DNA of 64,000 nucleotides, taken from contig NZ_AUCE01000011.1 in NCBI RefSeq assembly GCF_000429605.1, positions 248,001 to 312,000 on the forward strand, written 5' to 3'. The DNA comes from Azonexus hydrophilus DSM 23864. GTDB taxonomy: Bacteria > Pseudomonadota > Gammaproteobacteria > Burkholderiales > Rhodocyclaceae. Position numbers and translations under genes: made by a program. The notes under the pieces are model-generated. The model was not told the origin of the DNA, did not search any database, and saw only the letters and a list, made by a program, of their open reading frames with translations. This document shows, in pieces, positions 27,668 to 37,254 of the stretch (position 1 is its first letter; every line of letters begins with the position of its first letter).

Positions 27668-29086
27668 ATGCTGATCTGGTTCGTCGTCATCTATCTCGTC
27701 ATTTCCATCGGCATCGGCCTGTACGCCGCGACCCGGGTTCATAGCGCCCGTGACTACATCGTCGCCGGCCGCAATCTGCCGTTTCCCATCGTCCTGGCCA
27801 TGGTTTTCGCCACCTGGTTCGGCGCCGAAACGGTACTCGGCATTTCCGCCACCTTCATTGACGAGGGCTTTCGCGGGCTGATCTCCGACCCGCTCGGCGC
27901 CTCGGTCTGCCTGGTGCTGTTCGGCCTGGTCTTCGCCCGCCCGCTGTATCGCCTCAACCTGCTGACACTGGGCGACTTCTTCCGGGTCCGCTACAACCGC
28001 AACACCGAAGTCGCACTATCCACCGCCATCATCATTTCCTACCTGGGTTGGGTCGGCGCCCAGATGGCTGCACTCGGCCTGGTCTTCAACGTTCTCTCTG
28101 ACGGCGCCATCGCTGTCAACCACGGCATCCTCATCGGCGCCGGCATCGTCCTCGTCTACACCCTGTTCGGCGGCATGTGGTCGGTGGCAATGACCACCTT
28201 CGTCCAGATGATCGTCATCGTCCTCGGCCTGATCTACGTCACCTGGCTGGCCGGTGACATGGCCGGCGGTTTCACGGTGGTGCTCGACAAGGCCAGCAGC
28301 GAGGGCAAACTCAACTTCCTGCCGACCGCCGACCTGATCGACATCCTGTCGTGGATTGCCGCGCTGCTGACCATGGCGCTGGGCTCGATCCCGCAACAGG
28401 ACGTGTTCCAGCGCGTCAACGCCTCGAAAAACGAGTGGGTTGCCGTCTGGGGCACCACCATCGGCGGCCTGTCCTACTTCTTCTTCGCCGCCGTGCCGCT
28501 GTTCCTGGCCTATTCGGCAACAATCATCGACCCGGCCATGGTCGAGCGTTTCATGGCCGAGGATTCGCAACTGATCCTGCCGCAACTGATCGTCAATTAC
28601 ATGCCGATGGCGGCGCAGATCATTTTCTTCGGCGCCTTGCTGTCGGTGATCATGAGTACCGCCTCGGGTACCTTGCTGGCGCCGGCGGTGACCTTCTCGG
28701 AAAACATCCTGCGCGGCTACATCCGCGACATGAGCGACCGCCAGTTGCTGCTCGCCACGCGCGGCGCAGTCGTCGTCTTTACCTGCCTGGTCGCCACCTA
28801 CGCGGTGTCGACCAATGCCACCATCCATCACATGGTCGAAAGCGCCTACCGGATCACCCTGTCCGGCGCCTTCGTGCCGCTGGTCGCCGGCCTGTTCTGG
28901 CGCCGCGCCAACAACCTCGGCGCCGCGCTGGCGATCACCTTCGGCATCGGCACCTGGCTGTTCTGCGAACTCTTCGTTCCCGAGGGCGACATCGAGCCGC
29001 AACTCTACGGCCTGATCGCCAGCGCCATCGGCATGCTGATCGGCGCCTACCTGCGCCCAGCCCGCGACGTCGCCACGGCAAGCTGA
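27668..29086 (+). CDS. Sodium:solute symporter family protein
   Basis: A 472-residue inner-membrane protein with about 13 hydrophobic segments, of the SSS family (PutP/PanF/ActP relatives). ATRVHSARDYIVAGRNLPF near residue 20-40, FATWFGAETVLGISA near 50, and GSIPQQDVFQRVNASKN near 235 are family hallmarks. The substrate is unknown; acetate, proline or other carboxylates are possible. Confidence 0.85.
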   Translation: MLIWFVVIYLVISIGIGLYAATRVHSARDYIVAGRNLPFPIVLAMVFATWFGAETVLGISATFIDEGFRGLISDPLGASVCLVLFGLVFARPLYRLNLLTLGDFFRVRYNRNTEVALSTAIIISYLGWVGAQMAALGLVFNVLSDGAIAVNHGILIGAGIVLVYTLFGGMWSVAMTTFVQMIVIVLGLIYVTWLAGDMAGGFTVVLDKASSEGKLNFLPTADLIDILSWIAALLTMALGSIPQQDVFQRVNASKNEWVAVWGTTIGGLSYFFFAAVPLFLAYSATIIDPAMVERFMAEDSQLILPQLIVNYMPMAAQIIFFGALLSVIMSTASGTLLAPAVTFSENILRGYIRDMSDRQLLLATRGAVVVFTCLVATYAVSTNATIHHMVESAYRITLSGAFVPLVAGLFWRRANNLGAALAITFGIGTWLFCELFVPEGDIEPQLYGLIASAIGMLIGAYLRPARDVATAS

Positions 29087-29112
29087 CGCGAACGTGCGCA
29101 GGGCCTAGAATT
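29083..29112 (+). promoter_or_regulatory. Candidate promoter of the VanZ gene, possibly giving a leaderless mRNA
   Basis: CTGACG overlapping the symporter stop codon and TAGAAT at 29107 are 18 bases apart. The -10 ends only 5 bases before the ATG at 29118, so transcription would start at or just after the start codon. Confidence 0.4.
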
Positions 29113-29117
29113 CCACC

Positions 29118-30191
29118 ATGTCCCAACATGGTCGGCGCCCCCTCGTTCTCGCCCGTTACCTGGCACTGGCCTGGTGCGGGCTGATCGTCTACGGCAGCCT
29201 GCACCCGTTCAGCGGCTGGCAGGATCTGGGCGTCCCGCTGCTGGCCTTCCTTGAGGCCGGCTGGCCCAAATACTGGACCGCCTTCGACCTGGCCGCCAAT
29301 GTCGCCGTCTATCTGCCGCTCGGCTTCTTCCTGGTCCTTGCGTTGAGCCGCTTGCCCGGGCGTTTCACCGCCTTGTGCCTGGCCACGCTGCTGGCCGGCG
29401 GGCTGAGCCTGGGCATGGAAGTCCTGCAGAACTGGCTGCCGACCCGCATTCCGTCGAACCTCGACCTGGCCTGCAATACCCTGGGCGGGCTGATCGGCGC
29501 CATCTGGGCGCAGCATCTCGGACCACGGGTGTTTTCCCGTCTCGAATCGACGGCCCACCGCCTGCTGGCGCCGCTGCCGCACGGCGAGCTCGGCCTGACC
29601 TTGCTGGGCCTGTGGATGATGGTGCCGCTGTCGCCGGAAACCCTGCTGTTTGGCGCCGGCGACTTGCGCCAGCTACTGTCCTACACGCCGCCGATTCCGT
29701 TTTCGGCCGACAGCTATGCGCTGATCGAAGCCGGCATCACTGCCTGCAATGCCGTCGCCGTCGGCCTGATCCTGCGCGGGCTGCTGGCCAGGCGGCGTTT
29801 CGCCTACCTGATCGTGCCGATGTTCCTGCTCTGCGGACTGGCGGTACGCATGCTCGGTGCTGCCATCCTGGTCAGCCCGGCCGAGGCCATGGCCTGGCTG
29901 ACGCCGGGCGCCCGCCAGGGCCTGCTCGCCGCCGCCGCCGTACTGCTGTTGAGCCTGTGGTTACCGGCCCGCGCCAGCCTGCTGCTGGCCGCCCTGGCGC
30001 TGATCGCCGGCACCCTGCTGGTCAACCTGGCGCCGGCCAATCCGTACTCCGCCGCCGCACTGGCCGCCTGGCGGCAAGGGCACTTTCTCAATTTCAACGG
30101 TCTAACCCGGCTGGTCGCCAGCCTCTGGCCCTTCCTGGCGCTGCCTTTCCTGTGGCTGACCGTCAGGGGCATGCGCTGGCGTTCCACGTGA
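29118..30191 (+). CDS. VanZ family membrane protein
   Basis: A 357-residue multi-pass membrane protein with a VanZ-like N-terminal half (WCGLIVYGSLHPFSGWQDLG, DLAANVAVYLPLGFFLV, PSNLDLACNTLGGLIGA) and four to five more hydrophobic segments in the C-terminal half. VanZ-like proteins are linked to glycopeptide tolerance in Gram-positives, but their role in proteobacteria is unknown. The stop codon lies within a parS-like sequence. Confidence 0.75.
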   Translation: MSQHGRRPLVLARYLALAWCGLIVYGSLHPFSGWQDLGVPLLAFLEAGWPKYWTAFDLAANVAVYLPLGFFLVLALSRLPGRFTALCLATLLAGGLSLGMEVLQNWLPTRIPSNLDLACNTLGGLIGAIWAQHLGPRVFSRLESTAHRLLAPLPHGELGLTLLGLWMMVPLSPETLLFGAGDLRQLLSYTPPIPFSADSYALIEAGITACNAVAVGLILRGLLARRRFAYLIVPMFLLCGLAVRMLGAAILVSPAEAMAWLTPGARQGLLAAAAVLLLSLWLPARASLLLAALALIAGTLLVNLAPANPYSAAALAAWRQGHFLNFNGLTRLVASLWPFLALPFLWLTVRGMRWRST

Positions 30192-30194
30192 AAC
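30181..30194. other. parS-like ParB binding site 3
   Basis: GTTCCACGTGAAAC overlaps the VanZ stop codon and lies just before the TATAAT of the ferredoxin gene. ParB binding here could also affect that promoter. Confidence 0.65.
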
Positions 30195-30203
30195 GGCGCC
30201 GCC

Positions 30204-30209
30204 TATAAT
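30204..30209 (+). promoter_or_regulatory. -10 element of the ferredoxin operon promoter (candidate)
   Basis: A perfect TATAAT 25 bases before the ferredoxin ATG, with a CGGAG ribosome binding site between. No good -35 is seen; the parS-like palindrome occupies that area. Confidence 0.4.
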
Positions 30210-30233
30210 GGCTGGCTCTAACGGAGATCAACA

Positions 30234-30542
30234 ATGAGCTATTTCCAGCACCACGTATTCATCTGCACCAACCAGCGCGAGGGCGGTGAAGCCTGCTGCA
30301 ACAACGTCGGCGGCAGCGATGCCTTCGCCTACGCCAAAGACCGCATCGGCGCCCTCAAGCGCAATGGCGCCGGTGCCGTGCGCATCAACAAAGCCGGCTG
30401 CCTTGGCCGCTGCGACAACGGCCCGGTGATGGTCGTCTACCCCGAAGAAACCTGGTACAGCTTCGTCGATAACGAGGATGTCGAGGAAATCGTCCAGGAA
30501 CACCTGATCAATGGTCGCGTCGTCGAACGCCTGAAACTATGA
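30234..30542 (+). CDS. Thioredoxin-like [2Fe-2S] ferredoxin
   Basis: A 102-residue Shethna-type ferredoxin with a thioredoxin-like fold. Cluster cysteines are in HVFICTN, EACC and INKAGCLGRCDNGPVMVVYPE. This group occurs alone or fused in hydrogenase and formate dehydrogenase subunits; the partner here is unknown. The gene overlaps the following hydrolase by four bases. Confidence 0.88.
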   Translation: MSYFQHHVFICTNQREGGEACCNNVGGSDAFAYAKDRIGALKRNGAGAVRINKAGCLGRCDNGPVMVVYPEETWYSFVDNEDVEEIVQEHLINGRVVERLKL

Positions 30543-31177
30543 AAGTTCTCGAAGAAAAAATCACTGTCGCCGGCCCGGTCGGCAACATCGACGTCATCAT
30601 GGAGCGCCCGGATGCGCCGCGCGGCATCGCGCTGATCGCCCATCCGCACCCGATCGGCGGCGGCGCCAACACCAACAAGGTTGCCTACACGCTGGCCAAG
30701 ACCTTCGTCAGTCTGGGCTACGCCGCCTTCCGCCCGAATTTCCGCGGCGTCGGCGGCACCGAGGGCGTGCACGATGAAGGCATCGGCGAAACCGACGACC
30801 TGCTCGCCGTGCTGCACGACGCCAAGCTGCGCTGCGGCGACATCCCGGTGGCACTGGCCGGTTTCTCCTTCGGCGCCTACTGCCAGACGCGCGTCGGCAA
30901 ACGCCTGGAAGAAGCCGGGCATCCGGCCCAGCGCCTGGTGCTGGTCGGCACCGCCGCCGGTTTTGTCGAAGGCACGCGCCAGTACGACACCGAGAAGGTG
31001 CCGCACGACACCATCGTCATCCACGGATCAAGCGACGAAACCGTGCCGCTGGACAACGTCCTCGCCTGGGCGCAGCCGAACGACCTGCCGGTCGTCGTCG
31101 TTCCCGGCGCCGATCACTTCTTCCACCGCCGCCTGCACCTGATCCGCGACATCGTCACCCGCGCATGGCGGCACTAG
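30539..31177 (+). CDS. Alpha/beta hydrolase (COG2945 type)
   Basis: A 212-residue hydrolase with the family motifs AHPHPIGGG (near residue 38), [12 protein letters not shown], the nucleophile GFSFGAYC (near 104) and a late [15 protein letters not shown]. It is cytoplasmic and probably an esterase of unknown substrate. Overlaps on both sides (4 and 13 bases) place it in an operon with the ferredoxin and the ABC transporter. Confidence 0.8.
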   Translation: MKVLEEKITVAGPVGNIDVIMERPDAPRGIALIAHPHPIGGGANTNKVAYTLAKTFVSLGYAAFRPNFRGVGGTEGVHDEGIGETDDLLAVLHDAKLRCGDIPVALAGFSFGAYCQTRVGKRLEEAGHPAQRLVLVGTAAGFVEGTRQYDTEKVPHDTIVIHGSSDETVPLDNVLAWAQPNDLPVVVVPGADHFFHRRLHLIRDIVTRAWRH

Positions 31178-32082
31178 ACGTTTCCGGCCTGAAGAAGCGC
31201 TACGGCGACAGTGACGTCGTCGCCGGGCTGTCGTTCGCCGTCGAACCCGGTACCTGTTTCGGCCTGCTCGGCCCCAACGGTGCCGGCAAGACGACGACGC
31301 TGCGCCTGTGCCTCGGCCTGACGGCGCCGGACGCTGGCGACATCACCCTGGCCGGCCGCGCCATCCCGGCCGACGCGCAAGTCGCCCGGGCCAAGGTCGG
31401 CGTCGTGCCGCAGTTCGACAATCTCGACCCGGATTTCACCTGCGCCGAGAACTTGCTCGTCTTCGGCCGCTATTTCGGGCTCAAGGATGCCGACGTCCGC
31501 CAACGCATCCCCGCGCTGCTGGAATTCGCCAGCCTGACCAGCAAGGCCGACGCCCGCATCGCCACGCTGTCGGGCGGCATGAAGCGGCGCCTGACCCTGG
31601 CCCGCGCGCTGGTGGCCGACCCGGACATCGTCTTCCTCGACGAGCCGACCACCGGCCTCGACCCGCAGGCCCGCCACCTGATCTGGGAACGCCTGAAGAA
31701 ACTGAAATCGGCCGGCAAGACCCTGATCCTGACCACGCATTTCATGGACGAGGCCGAGCGCCTCTGTGACCGCCTGATCGTCATCGACCACGGCCGCAAG
31801 ATCGCCGAAGGCAGCCCGCGCGAACTGATCGCCACGCACATCGAACCGCAGGTCGTCGAAGTCTTTGACGAAGCCGCCGGCACGCTGCCCGCCTTTGTCG
31901 ACGCGCATCGCCAACTGGCCGATCGGGTCGAGCAGAGCGGCGAAACCGCCTTCTTCTACTGCCGCGACCCGCAAGCGCTGCTGGCCGCGCTGGCCGGCGC
32001 CGACGGCCTGCGCTACGTGCATCGCGCTTCCAACCTGGAAGACGTGTTCATCAAGCTGACCGGGCGGGAGTTGAGAGACTGA
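31165..32082 (+). CDS. ABC transporter ATP-binding protein (NodI-like)
   Basis: A 305-residue ATPase of the DrrA/NodI class. Walker [14 protein letters not shown], signature [15 protein letters not shown], Walker [14 protein letters not shown] and [14 protein letters not shown] are intact. The C-terminal 80 residues match the NodI extension ending [12 protein letters not shown]. It pairs with the permease encoded immediately downstream (one-base overlap). No nodulation genes are nearby, so a lipid or polysaccharide-type cargo is more likely. Confidence 0.88.
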   Translation: MAALDVSGLKKRYGDSDVVAGLSFAVEPGTCFGLLGPNGAGKTTTLRLCLGLTAPDAGDITLAGRAIPADAQVARAKVGVVPQFDNLDPDFTCAENLLVFGRYFGLKDADVRQRIPALLEFASLTSKADARIATLSGGMKRRLTLARALVADPDIVFLDEPTTGLDPQARHLIWERLKKLKSAGKTLILTTHFMDEAERLCDRLIVIDHGRKIAEGSPRELIATHIEPQVVEVFDEAAGTLPAFVDAHRQLADRVEQSGETAFFYCRDPQALLAALAGADGLRYVHRASNLEDVFIKLTGRELRD

Positions 32083-32840
32083 TGAACCGCCCCGGCTTCT
32101 TCCCCGTCTGGCAGCGCAACTTCCTCGTCTGGAAGAAACTTGCGCTGCCGTCCATCCTCGGCAACCTGGCCGACCCGCTGATCTACATGCTCGGCCTCGG
32201 CTACGGCCTCGGCGCCATGCTGCCGGAGATCGGCGGCCAGCCCTACATCGCCTTCCTGGCAGCCGGCACCATCTGCGCCTCGACGATGAACGCGGCGACC
32301 TTCGAGGCCTTGTACTCGTCTTTCTCGCGCATGCACGTGCAGAAAACCTGGGACGCCATCCTCAACACGCCGCTCGGGCTGACCGATGTCGTCGCCGGCG
32401 AGCTGTTCTGGGCGGCGACCAAGTCCTTCTTCTCCGGCTGCGCCATCCTCGTCGTCGTCACCGCCATGGGCCTGACCAACGGGCCGCTGGCGCTGTTCAT
32501 CCTGCCGGCCATCGTCCTCACCGGCCTGGCCTTTGCCGCGCTCGGGCTGATCTGGAACGCGCTGGCGCCGTCCTACGATTTCTTCATGTACTACTTCACG
32601 CTGTTCATCACGCCGATGACGCTGATTTCCGGGGTGTTCTTCCCGACCGACCAGTTGCCCGGCTGGCTCGCGCTGATCGGCGCCTGGCTGCCGCTGGCCC
32701 AGGGCGTTGCGCTGGTACGGCCGCTGCTCGCCGGCGAGGTGCCGGCCGACATCGCGCTGCACGTCGGCGTACTGCTGGCGACCACGGCCATCGCCTTCAC
32801 CATCGCTTTGCGCCTGACCCGGCGCCGCCTGCTCAAGTAA
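32082..32840 (+). CDS. ABC transporter permease (NodJ-like, ABC-2 type)
   Basis: A 252-residue ABC-2 permease with six hydrophobic segments. GFFPVWQRNFLVWKKLALPSI at the N-terminus and ISGVFFPTDQLPGWLALIGAWLPL are typical of NodJ-type exporters. It forms an exporter with the ATPase upstream. Confidence 0.88.
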   Translation: MNRPGFFPVWQRNFLVWKKLALPSILGNLADPLIYMLGLGYGLGAMLPEIGGQPYIAFLAAGTICASTMNAATFEALYSSFSRMHVQKTWDAILNTPLGLTDVVAGELFWAATKSFFSGCAILVVVTAMGLTNGPLALFILPAIVLTGLAFAALGLIWNALAPSYDFFMYYFTLFITPMTLISGVFFPTDQLPGWLALIGAWLPLAQGVALVRPLLAGEVPADIALHVGVLLATTAIAFTIALRLTRRRLLK

Positions 32841-32849
32841 AATCGACCA

Positions 32850-33167
32850 ATGGAAAACCTGCTCGTCCTCACCAACTGCCCCGACGAAGAAGTCGCCAAT
32901 GCCATCGCGCTGGCGGTCGTCGAGGAAAAACTGGCCGCCTGCGTCAATATCCTGCCGCGTGTGCAGTCGGTCTATCGCTGGCAGGGCACGGTCGAATCGG
33001 CGTCGGAAATCCCGCTGCTGATCAAGACCACGGCGGCCGCTTATCCGGCCTTGGAACAGCGGATTGCCGAACTGCACCCCTACGCGGTGCCGGAAATCAT
33101 CGCCCTGCCGATCACCCACGGCCTGCCGGCTTACCTGAACTGGCTGGCCGCCGAGACACGCCAATGA
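32850..33167 (+). CDS. cutA: Divalent cation tolerance protein CutA
   Basis: A 105-residue trimeric protein. EEKLAACVNILPRVQSVYRWQG and LHPYAVPEIIALPI are the family signatures. It overlaps dsbD by four bases, a common pairing. The precise role (copper tolerance or signalling) is debated. Confidence 0.93.
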   Translation: MENLLVLTNCPDEEVANAIALAVVEEKLAACVNILPRVQSVYRWQGTVESASEIPLLIKTTAAAYPALEQRIAELHPYAVPEIIALPITHGLPAYLNWLAAETRQ

Positions 33168-34927
33168 TCATGCGCACGCTCTTCCTCCTCTTCGCCTTCC
33201 TGGCCTCGCTGGTCCATGCCCAGGAATTCCTCGATCCGCTGGTTGCCTTCAAGCCGAGTGCCCGGGCACTTGACGGGGAAACGGTCGAGATTCGCTACGA
33301 GATCGCCAAGGATTACTACCTCTATGGCGACAAGTTCCGCGTCCATCCGGTCGACGACAGCATCGTCCTCGGGCCGCTGCAGGTGCCCAAGGGTAAAGAA
33401 AAGAACGACGAGAATTTCGGGCTGGTCGAGGTTTTCTACAAGGAAGCAGTCTTCCGGGTGCCGGTCGAGCGCAGCAGCTCCGGCGAATTGCCGCTGCGTC
33501 TGGACGTCATCTCGCAGGGCTGTGCCGACGCCGGCGTTTGCTATCCACCGCAGACCCAGAGCGTTGCCGTCGTCCTGCCCGACCCGGCGAGCACACCCAG
33601 GGCGGCGCCGATGGCCAGCACCGCATCATCCGGCGACGAAAGCGGCTTGATTGCCCAGACGCTGAGGGACGCCGGTTTCTGGTCCATCCTCGGCATCTTC
33701 TTCCTGGCCGGCCTCGGCCTGTCGCTGACCCCCTGCGTTTTCCCGATGATTCCCATCCTCTCCGGCATCATCGCCGGTCAGGGGCATCGGGCAACGCGGG
33801 GCAGGGCGCTGGCGCTCAGCCTCGCCTACGTCCTCGGCATGGCCGTCACCTACGCCGCTGTCGGCGTCGCCGCCGGCCTGACCGGCACGCTGCTCACGGC
33901 GGCGCTGCAGAACGCCTGGGTACTGGGCGCCTTTGCGCTGGTCTTCGTCGTCCTGTCGCTGTCGATGTTCGGCTTCTACGAACTCCAGTTGCCGACCGCG
34001 CTGCAGAGCAAGCTGTCGGAAGAAAGCGGTCACCTGCAGGGCGGGCGCGGCATTTCGGTGTTCCTGATGGGCGCGCTGTCGGCGCTGATCGTCGGCCCCT
34101 GCGTCGCCGCCCCGCTCGCTGGCGCGCTGCTCTACATCGGCCAGACCGGCGACGCGCTGCTCGGCGGCACGGCGCTGTTCGTCATGGCCCTGGGTATGGG
34201 CGCGCCGCTGATCGCCGTCGGCGTGGCCGGCGGCTCGCTGCTGCCGAAAACCGGCCCGTGGATGGAAGGCGTCAAGAAGACTTTCGGCGTGCTGCTGCTG
34301 GCCACTGCGCTGTGGCTGCTGTCGCCGGTGATTCCGGCAGTCGTCGAGATGATCGGCTGGGCGCTGCTGTTCATCGTCCCGGCGATCTACCTGCACGCGC
34401 TCGACCCGCTACCGCCGCACGCGAAGAACTGGCAGAAATTCTGGAAGGGCATCGGCATCGTCTTGCTGCTGACCGGCGCCGCGCTGCTGGTCGGCGCCCT
34501 GGCCGGCAGCCGCGACCCGCTGCAGCCGCTGGCCGGCCTGCGCGGTGGCGCGATTGCCGCCGAAGCACAGAAGTTGCCGTTCGAGCCGGTACGCTCGGTG
34601 GCCGAACTCGACGCCCGCCTGGCCGCCGCCGACCGGCCGGTGATGCTCGACTTCTACGCCGACTGGTGCGTATCGTGCAAGGAAATGGAGAAACTCACCT
34701 TCACCGACCCGGCCGTGCGCGCCAAAATGTCCGGCTTCATCCTGCTCAAGGCCGACGTCACCGGCAACACCGCCGACGACAAGGCCTTGCTCGCCCGTTT
34801 CGGTCTCTACGGCCCACCCGGCATCATCTTCTTCACCCCAAAGGGCGAGGAAGTCCAGGGCGTGCGCGTGGTCGGTTTCCAGAATGCCGAGAAATTCCTG
34901 GCCAGCCTGCAACAAGCGACTGGCTAA
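33164..34927 (+). CDS. dsbD: Thiol:disulfide interchange protein DsbD
   Basis: A 587-residue inner-membrane reductase that carries electrons from cytoplasmic thioredoxin to periplasmic DsbC/CcmG. After a signal peptide comes the periplasmic alpha domain (QGCADAGVCYPP near 110-121), then eight membrane segments with the redox pair (SLTPCVFP and VGPCVAAP). A C-terminal thioredoxin domain has ADWCVSCKEME near 500. The start overlaps cutA (ATGA). Confidence 0.95.
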   Translation: MIMRTLFLLFAFLASLVHAQEFLDPLVAFKPSARALDGETVEIRYEIAKDYYLYGDKFRVHPVDDSIVLGPLQVPKGKEKNDENFGLVEVFYKEAVFRVPVERSSSGELPLRLDVISQGCADAGVCYPPQTQSVAVVLPDPASTPRAAPMASTASSGDESGLIAQTLRDAGFWSILGIFFLAGLGLSLTPCVFPMIPILSGIIAGQGHRATRGRALALSLAYVLGMAVTYAAVGVAAGLTGTLLTAALQNAWVLGAFALVFVVLSLSMFGFYELQLPTALQSKLSEESGHLQGGRGISVFLMGALSALIVGPCVAAPLAGALLYIGQTGDALLGGTALFVMALGMGAPLIAVGVAGGSLLPKTGPWMEGVKKTFGVLLLATALWLLSPVIPAVVEMIGWALLFIVPAIYLHALDPLPPHAKNWQKFWKGIGIVLLLTGAALLVGALAGSRDPLQPLAGLRGGAIAAEAQKLPFEPVRSVAELDARLAAADRPVMLDFYADWCVSCKEMEKLTFTDPAVRAKMSGFILLKADVTGNTADDKALLARFGLYGPPGIIFFTPKGEEVQGVRVVGFQNAEKFLASLQQATG

Positions 34928-34940
34928 GCAGTCCCGTCGT

Positions 34941-35657
34941 TCATAAGCGGGATATTCCACAGCGGTGGCCGACATGGCGTAGCGAGATCAGCGCGAATGC
35001 CAGACCGACCACGCCCCCGGCCAATACATCGAGTACGACATGCTGACGCGTAGCCACCGTAGACCAGATGATCAGCAGGCAGCAGGCCCAATTGACCCAG
35101 ATCAGCAGAGCGGGCGCGGCAATATTCCGTAACACCCGAGCCAGCCAGCAAGCTGCGAAAACGGCCGAGCCTACATGCAATGAGGGACAGGCATTGCCGC
35201 CGGCGTCCATACCCTTGATCAACGCCATCTGCGGATACTGCCGCCAGTCGATGTCGGCCAGCGGAACGGCAGTCGGCCAAAACCAGAAAAGGCCGAGGCA
35301 GAACAGGCAGAGGGCAGCAATCCAGGCACCGAAGCCAAGCAACGAACGCAGGCTGCCGAGCAGTGCCGGCGCTAGCGACACATAGACCCAGAGCGAGACA
35401 TAAAAAGGGTAGGCCAGCGGGGTAAACGGAATCCAGCGATCAATGAATATCTCGGGCATGGTCACCGCCGGCCGCAGGGGATACTGCAGGACGGCGAAAT
35501 ACCCCCAGAAAAACAGGGCCATGAAAGTCATGGTCCCCACCGCCTTGAGCGGCCAAAGCAAGGCAATGCGACTGATCACCTGCCGGTGCCAGGGCAAACT
35601 GCAGGAGCAATCGGAAAGGTTTAGGCGCATGCGGAAAAAGGAATTAATGGCGGGCAC
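34941..35657 (-). CDS. PAP2-family phosphatase, membrane-bound
   Basis: A protein of up to 238 residues with about six membrane segments and PAP2-type motifs: PSLHVGSAVFAACW (near 155) and TRQHVVLDVLAGG (near 205). It may dephosphorylate or transfer phospholipid head groups. The start is uncertain: GTG at 35657 or ATG at 35630, neither with a clear ribosome binding site. It is divergent from the polyene operon. Confidence 0.7.
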   Translation of the reverse strand: MPAINSFFRMRLNLSDCSCSLPWHRQVISRIALLWPLKAVGTMTFMALFFWGYFAVLQYPLRPAVTMPEIFIDRWIPFTPLAYPFYVSLWVYVSLAPALLGSLRSLLGFGAWIAALCLFCLGLFWFWPTAVPLADIDWRQYPQMALIKGMDAGGNACPSLHVGSAVFAACWLARVLRNIAAPALLIWVNWACCLLIIWSTVATRQHVVLDVLAGGVVGLAFALISLRHVGHRCGISRL

Positions 35658-35712
35658 ATGGTATCAAATCCCGGACAGCCGCCCGTCATGACATCAAACC
35701 GGGGACAAATCT

Positions 35713-35740
35713 TTGGAAAACAGGGGCTTTCGGCTAGAAT
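35713..35740 (+). promoter_or_regulatory. Candidate main promoter of the aryl polyene operon
   Basis: TTGGAA and TAGAAT are separated by 16 bases. The -10 ends 8 bases before the ACP ATG at 35749, so the mRNA would be nearly leaderless. There is no Shine-Dalgarno. Confidence 0.45.
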
Positions 35741-35748
35741 CCGCGCCT

Positions 35749-35988
35749 ATGGATTGCATTGGACTGATACGCGAATTTCTCAAGGACCGCCTGGGCGCTG
35801 ACCCGGAGGCAGTGGTGCCGGGTGCCCTGCTGGCCGACCTCGGTGTCGATTCGCTGATGATGCTCGAACTGATGTTCGAGTTCGAAGATCACTTCGGCAT
35901 CAAGCTGGCGTCCGACCTCAAGACCCCGGGCACCGTTGGCGAGCTGGTCGAGCTGATGGACCGCTTGATCGCCCAACAGAAGTCCTGA
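35749..35988 (+). CDS. Acyl carrier protein 1 of the aryl polyene cluster
   Basis: A 79-residue ACP. The phosphopantetheine serine is S35 in DLGVDSLMMLELMFEFED. It would hold the growing polyene chain during extension. It is the first gene of the plus-strand operon and is followed after three bases by a ketosynthase. ATG at 35749 chosen because the upstream open frame contains the predicted promoter. Confidence 0.9.
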   Translation: MDCIGLIREFLKDRLGADPEAVVPGALLADLGVDSLMMLELMFEFEDHFGIKLASDLKTPGTVGELVELMDRLIAQQKS

Positions 35989-35991
35989 GCG

Positions 35992-37239
35992 ATGAACCGG
36001 CGGCGGGTGGCAATTACTGGCCTCGGGCTGGTCAGTCCCTACGGTGGCGATCCGGCGGATTTCTTCCAGCGGCTCTGTGCGGGGGAATCGGCAGTTCGTC
36101 ATCTGCTGACCGACGACGCGCCGCGCCCCTTGTCGATGCCCTTCGTCAGTTGCCCCGACTTTGATCCTGATACCGCTCTCGGCAAGCCGCTGGCCTCGAT
36201 GATGGACCGTTTCGCCCAGCTCGGCATGGCCGCAGCCTTTGCCGCCTGGGACGATGCCGGCCTGGCCCGGCACGAGGAAGGCAACACGCGTGACCGCTGG
36301 GGCTGCGCCTGGGGCACCGCACTCGGCGGCACGCTGGCCTACGAGAAGGGCTACCGTGAACTCTGGCAGAAGGGTCGCGAACGCCTGTCGCCACTGGCCG
36401 TGGTGCTCGGCATGAACAACGCGGCCAACGCCCACATTTCCATCCAGCTCGGGCTGGGCGGCGTCAGCATGAGCCATACCGTTGCCTGTGCCTCGTCGTC
36501 GATCGCCATCGGCGAAGCTTTCCGCCGCGTCCGTTCGGGCGAGGCGACGATCATGGTCACCGGCGGCTCCGATGTCCCGCAGGCATACGGTGTTGCCCGT
36601 GCCTGGGAAGCCCTGCGCGTGCTTGCTCCCGGCGATGCCGACAGCGCCCCGCGCGCCTGCCGGCCGTTTTCAGCCGACCGCCGCGGCCTGGTGCTGGGTG
36701 AGGGCGGCGCCGCGCTGATCCTTGAGGACTGGGACCACGCCGTCGCTCGGGGCGCCCACATTCACGGCGAGATCGTCGGCTACGGCAGCAGTTGCGACCA
36801 CAGCCACCTGGTCAAGCCGGACGCCGCCGGACAGGTCCGCGCCCTGCGCGACACGCTGGACGACGCCGGCCTCGACAGCAGCGACATCGATTACGTCAAT
36901 GCCCACGGCACCGCCACCGCCGAAGGCGACCCGGTCGAAATTGCCGCCCTGAAAACGGTTTTCGGCGACGCCGCCGGCCGCCTGGCGGTCAGCGCCACCA
37001 AGTCGATGCACGGTCACCTGCTCGGCGCCGCCGGCGCAATCGAGGCAATTGCCACCGTCCTCGCCCTGCGCGAACAGCACCTGCCGCCGACCGCCCACCT
37101 GACCGAGCTTGATCCGGCCTGCGCCGGCGTCGACCATGTCACCGTCGCCCGCCAGCAGCCGCTGCGGGCCGCCCTTTCCAACTCCTTTGCCTTTGGCGGC
37201 AGCAACGCCGTGCTCGCGTTCCGCGCCGTCGCCTCCTGA
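35992..37239 (+). CDS. 3-oxoacyl-ACP synthase (KS), aryl polyene type
   Basis: A 415-residue FabF-like condensing enzyme. The active triad appears as C167 (TVACASSS), H305 (NAHGTATAEGDP) and H342 (KSMHGHLLG). It would condense malonyl-ACP with the aryl or polyenoyl starter. The cluster encodes a second KS and a chain-length-factor-like protein, the same number of KS-type proteins as in known aryl polyene loci. Confidence 0.9.
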   Translation: MNRRRVAITGLGLVSPYGGDPADFFQRLCAGESAVRHLLTDDAPRPLSMPFVSCPDFDPDTALGKPLASMMDRFAQLGMAAAFAAWDDAGLARHEEGNTRDRWGCAWGTALGGTLAYEKGYRELWQKGRERLSPLAVVLGMNNAANAHISIQLGLGGVSMSHTVACASSSIAIGEAFRRVRSGEATIMVTGGSDVPQAYGVARAWEALRVLAPGDADSAPRACRPFSADRRGLVLGEGGAALILEDWDHAVARGAHIHGEIVGYGSSCDHSHLVKPDAAGQVRALRDTLDDAGLDSSDIDYVNAHGTATAEGDPVEIAALKTVFGDAAGRLAVSATKSMHGHLLGAAGAIEAIATVLALREQHLPPTAHLTELDPACAGVDHVTVARQQPLRAALSNSFAFGGSNAVLAFRAVAS

Positions 37240-37254
37240 AGCCAGGAACACCTC

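Noticed and set aside
32328..32345. CACGTG in the ABC permease gene as a parS site
   Set aside because: Flanks are GCACGTGC, lacking the GTTY/RAAC arms.
31165..32840. True nodulation NodIJ exporter
   Set aside because: No other nod genes; NodI/NodJ-like names are used widely for ABC-2 exporters with other cargo.
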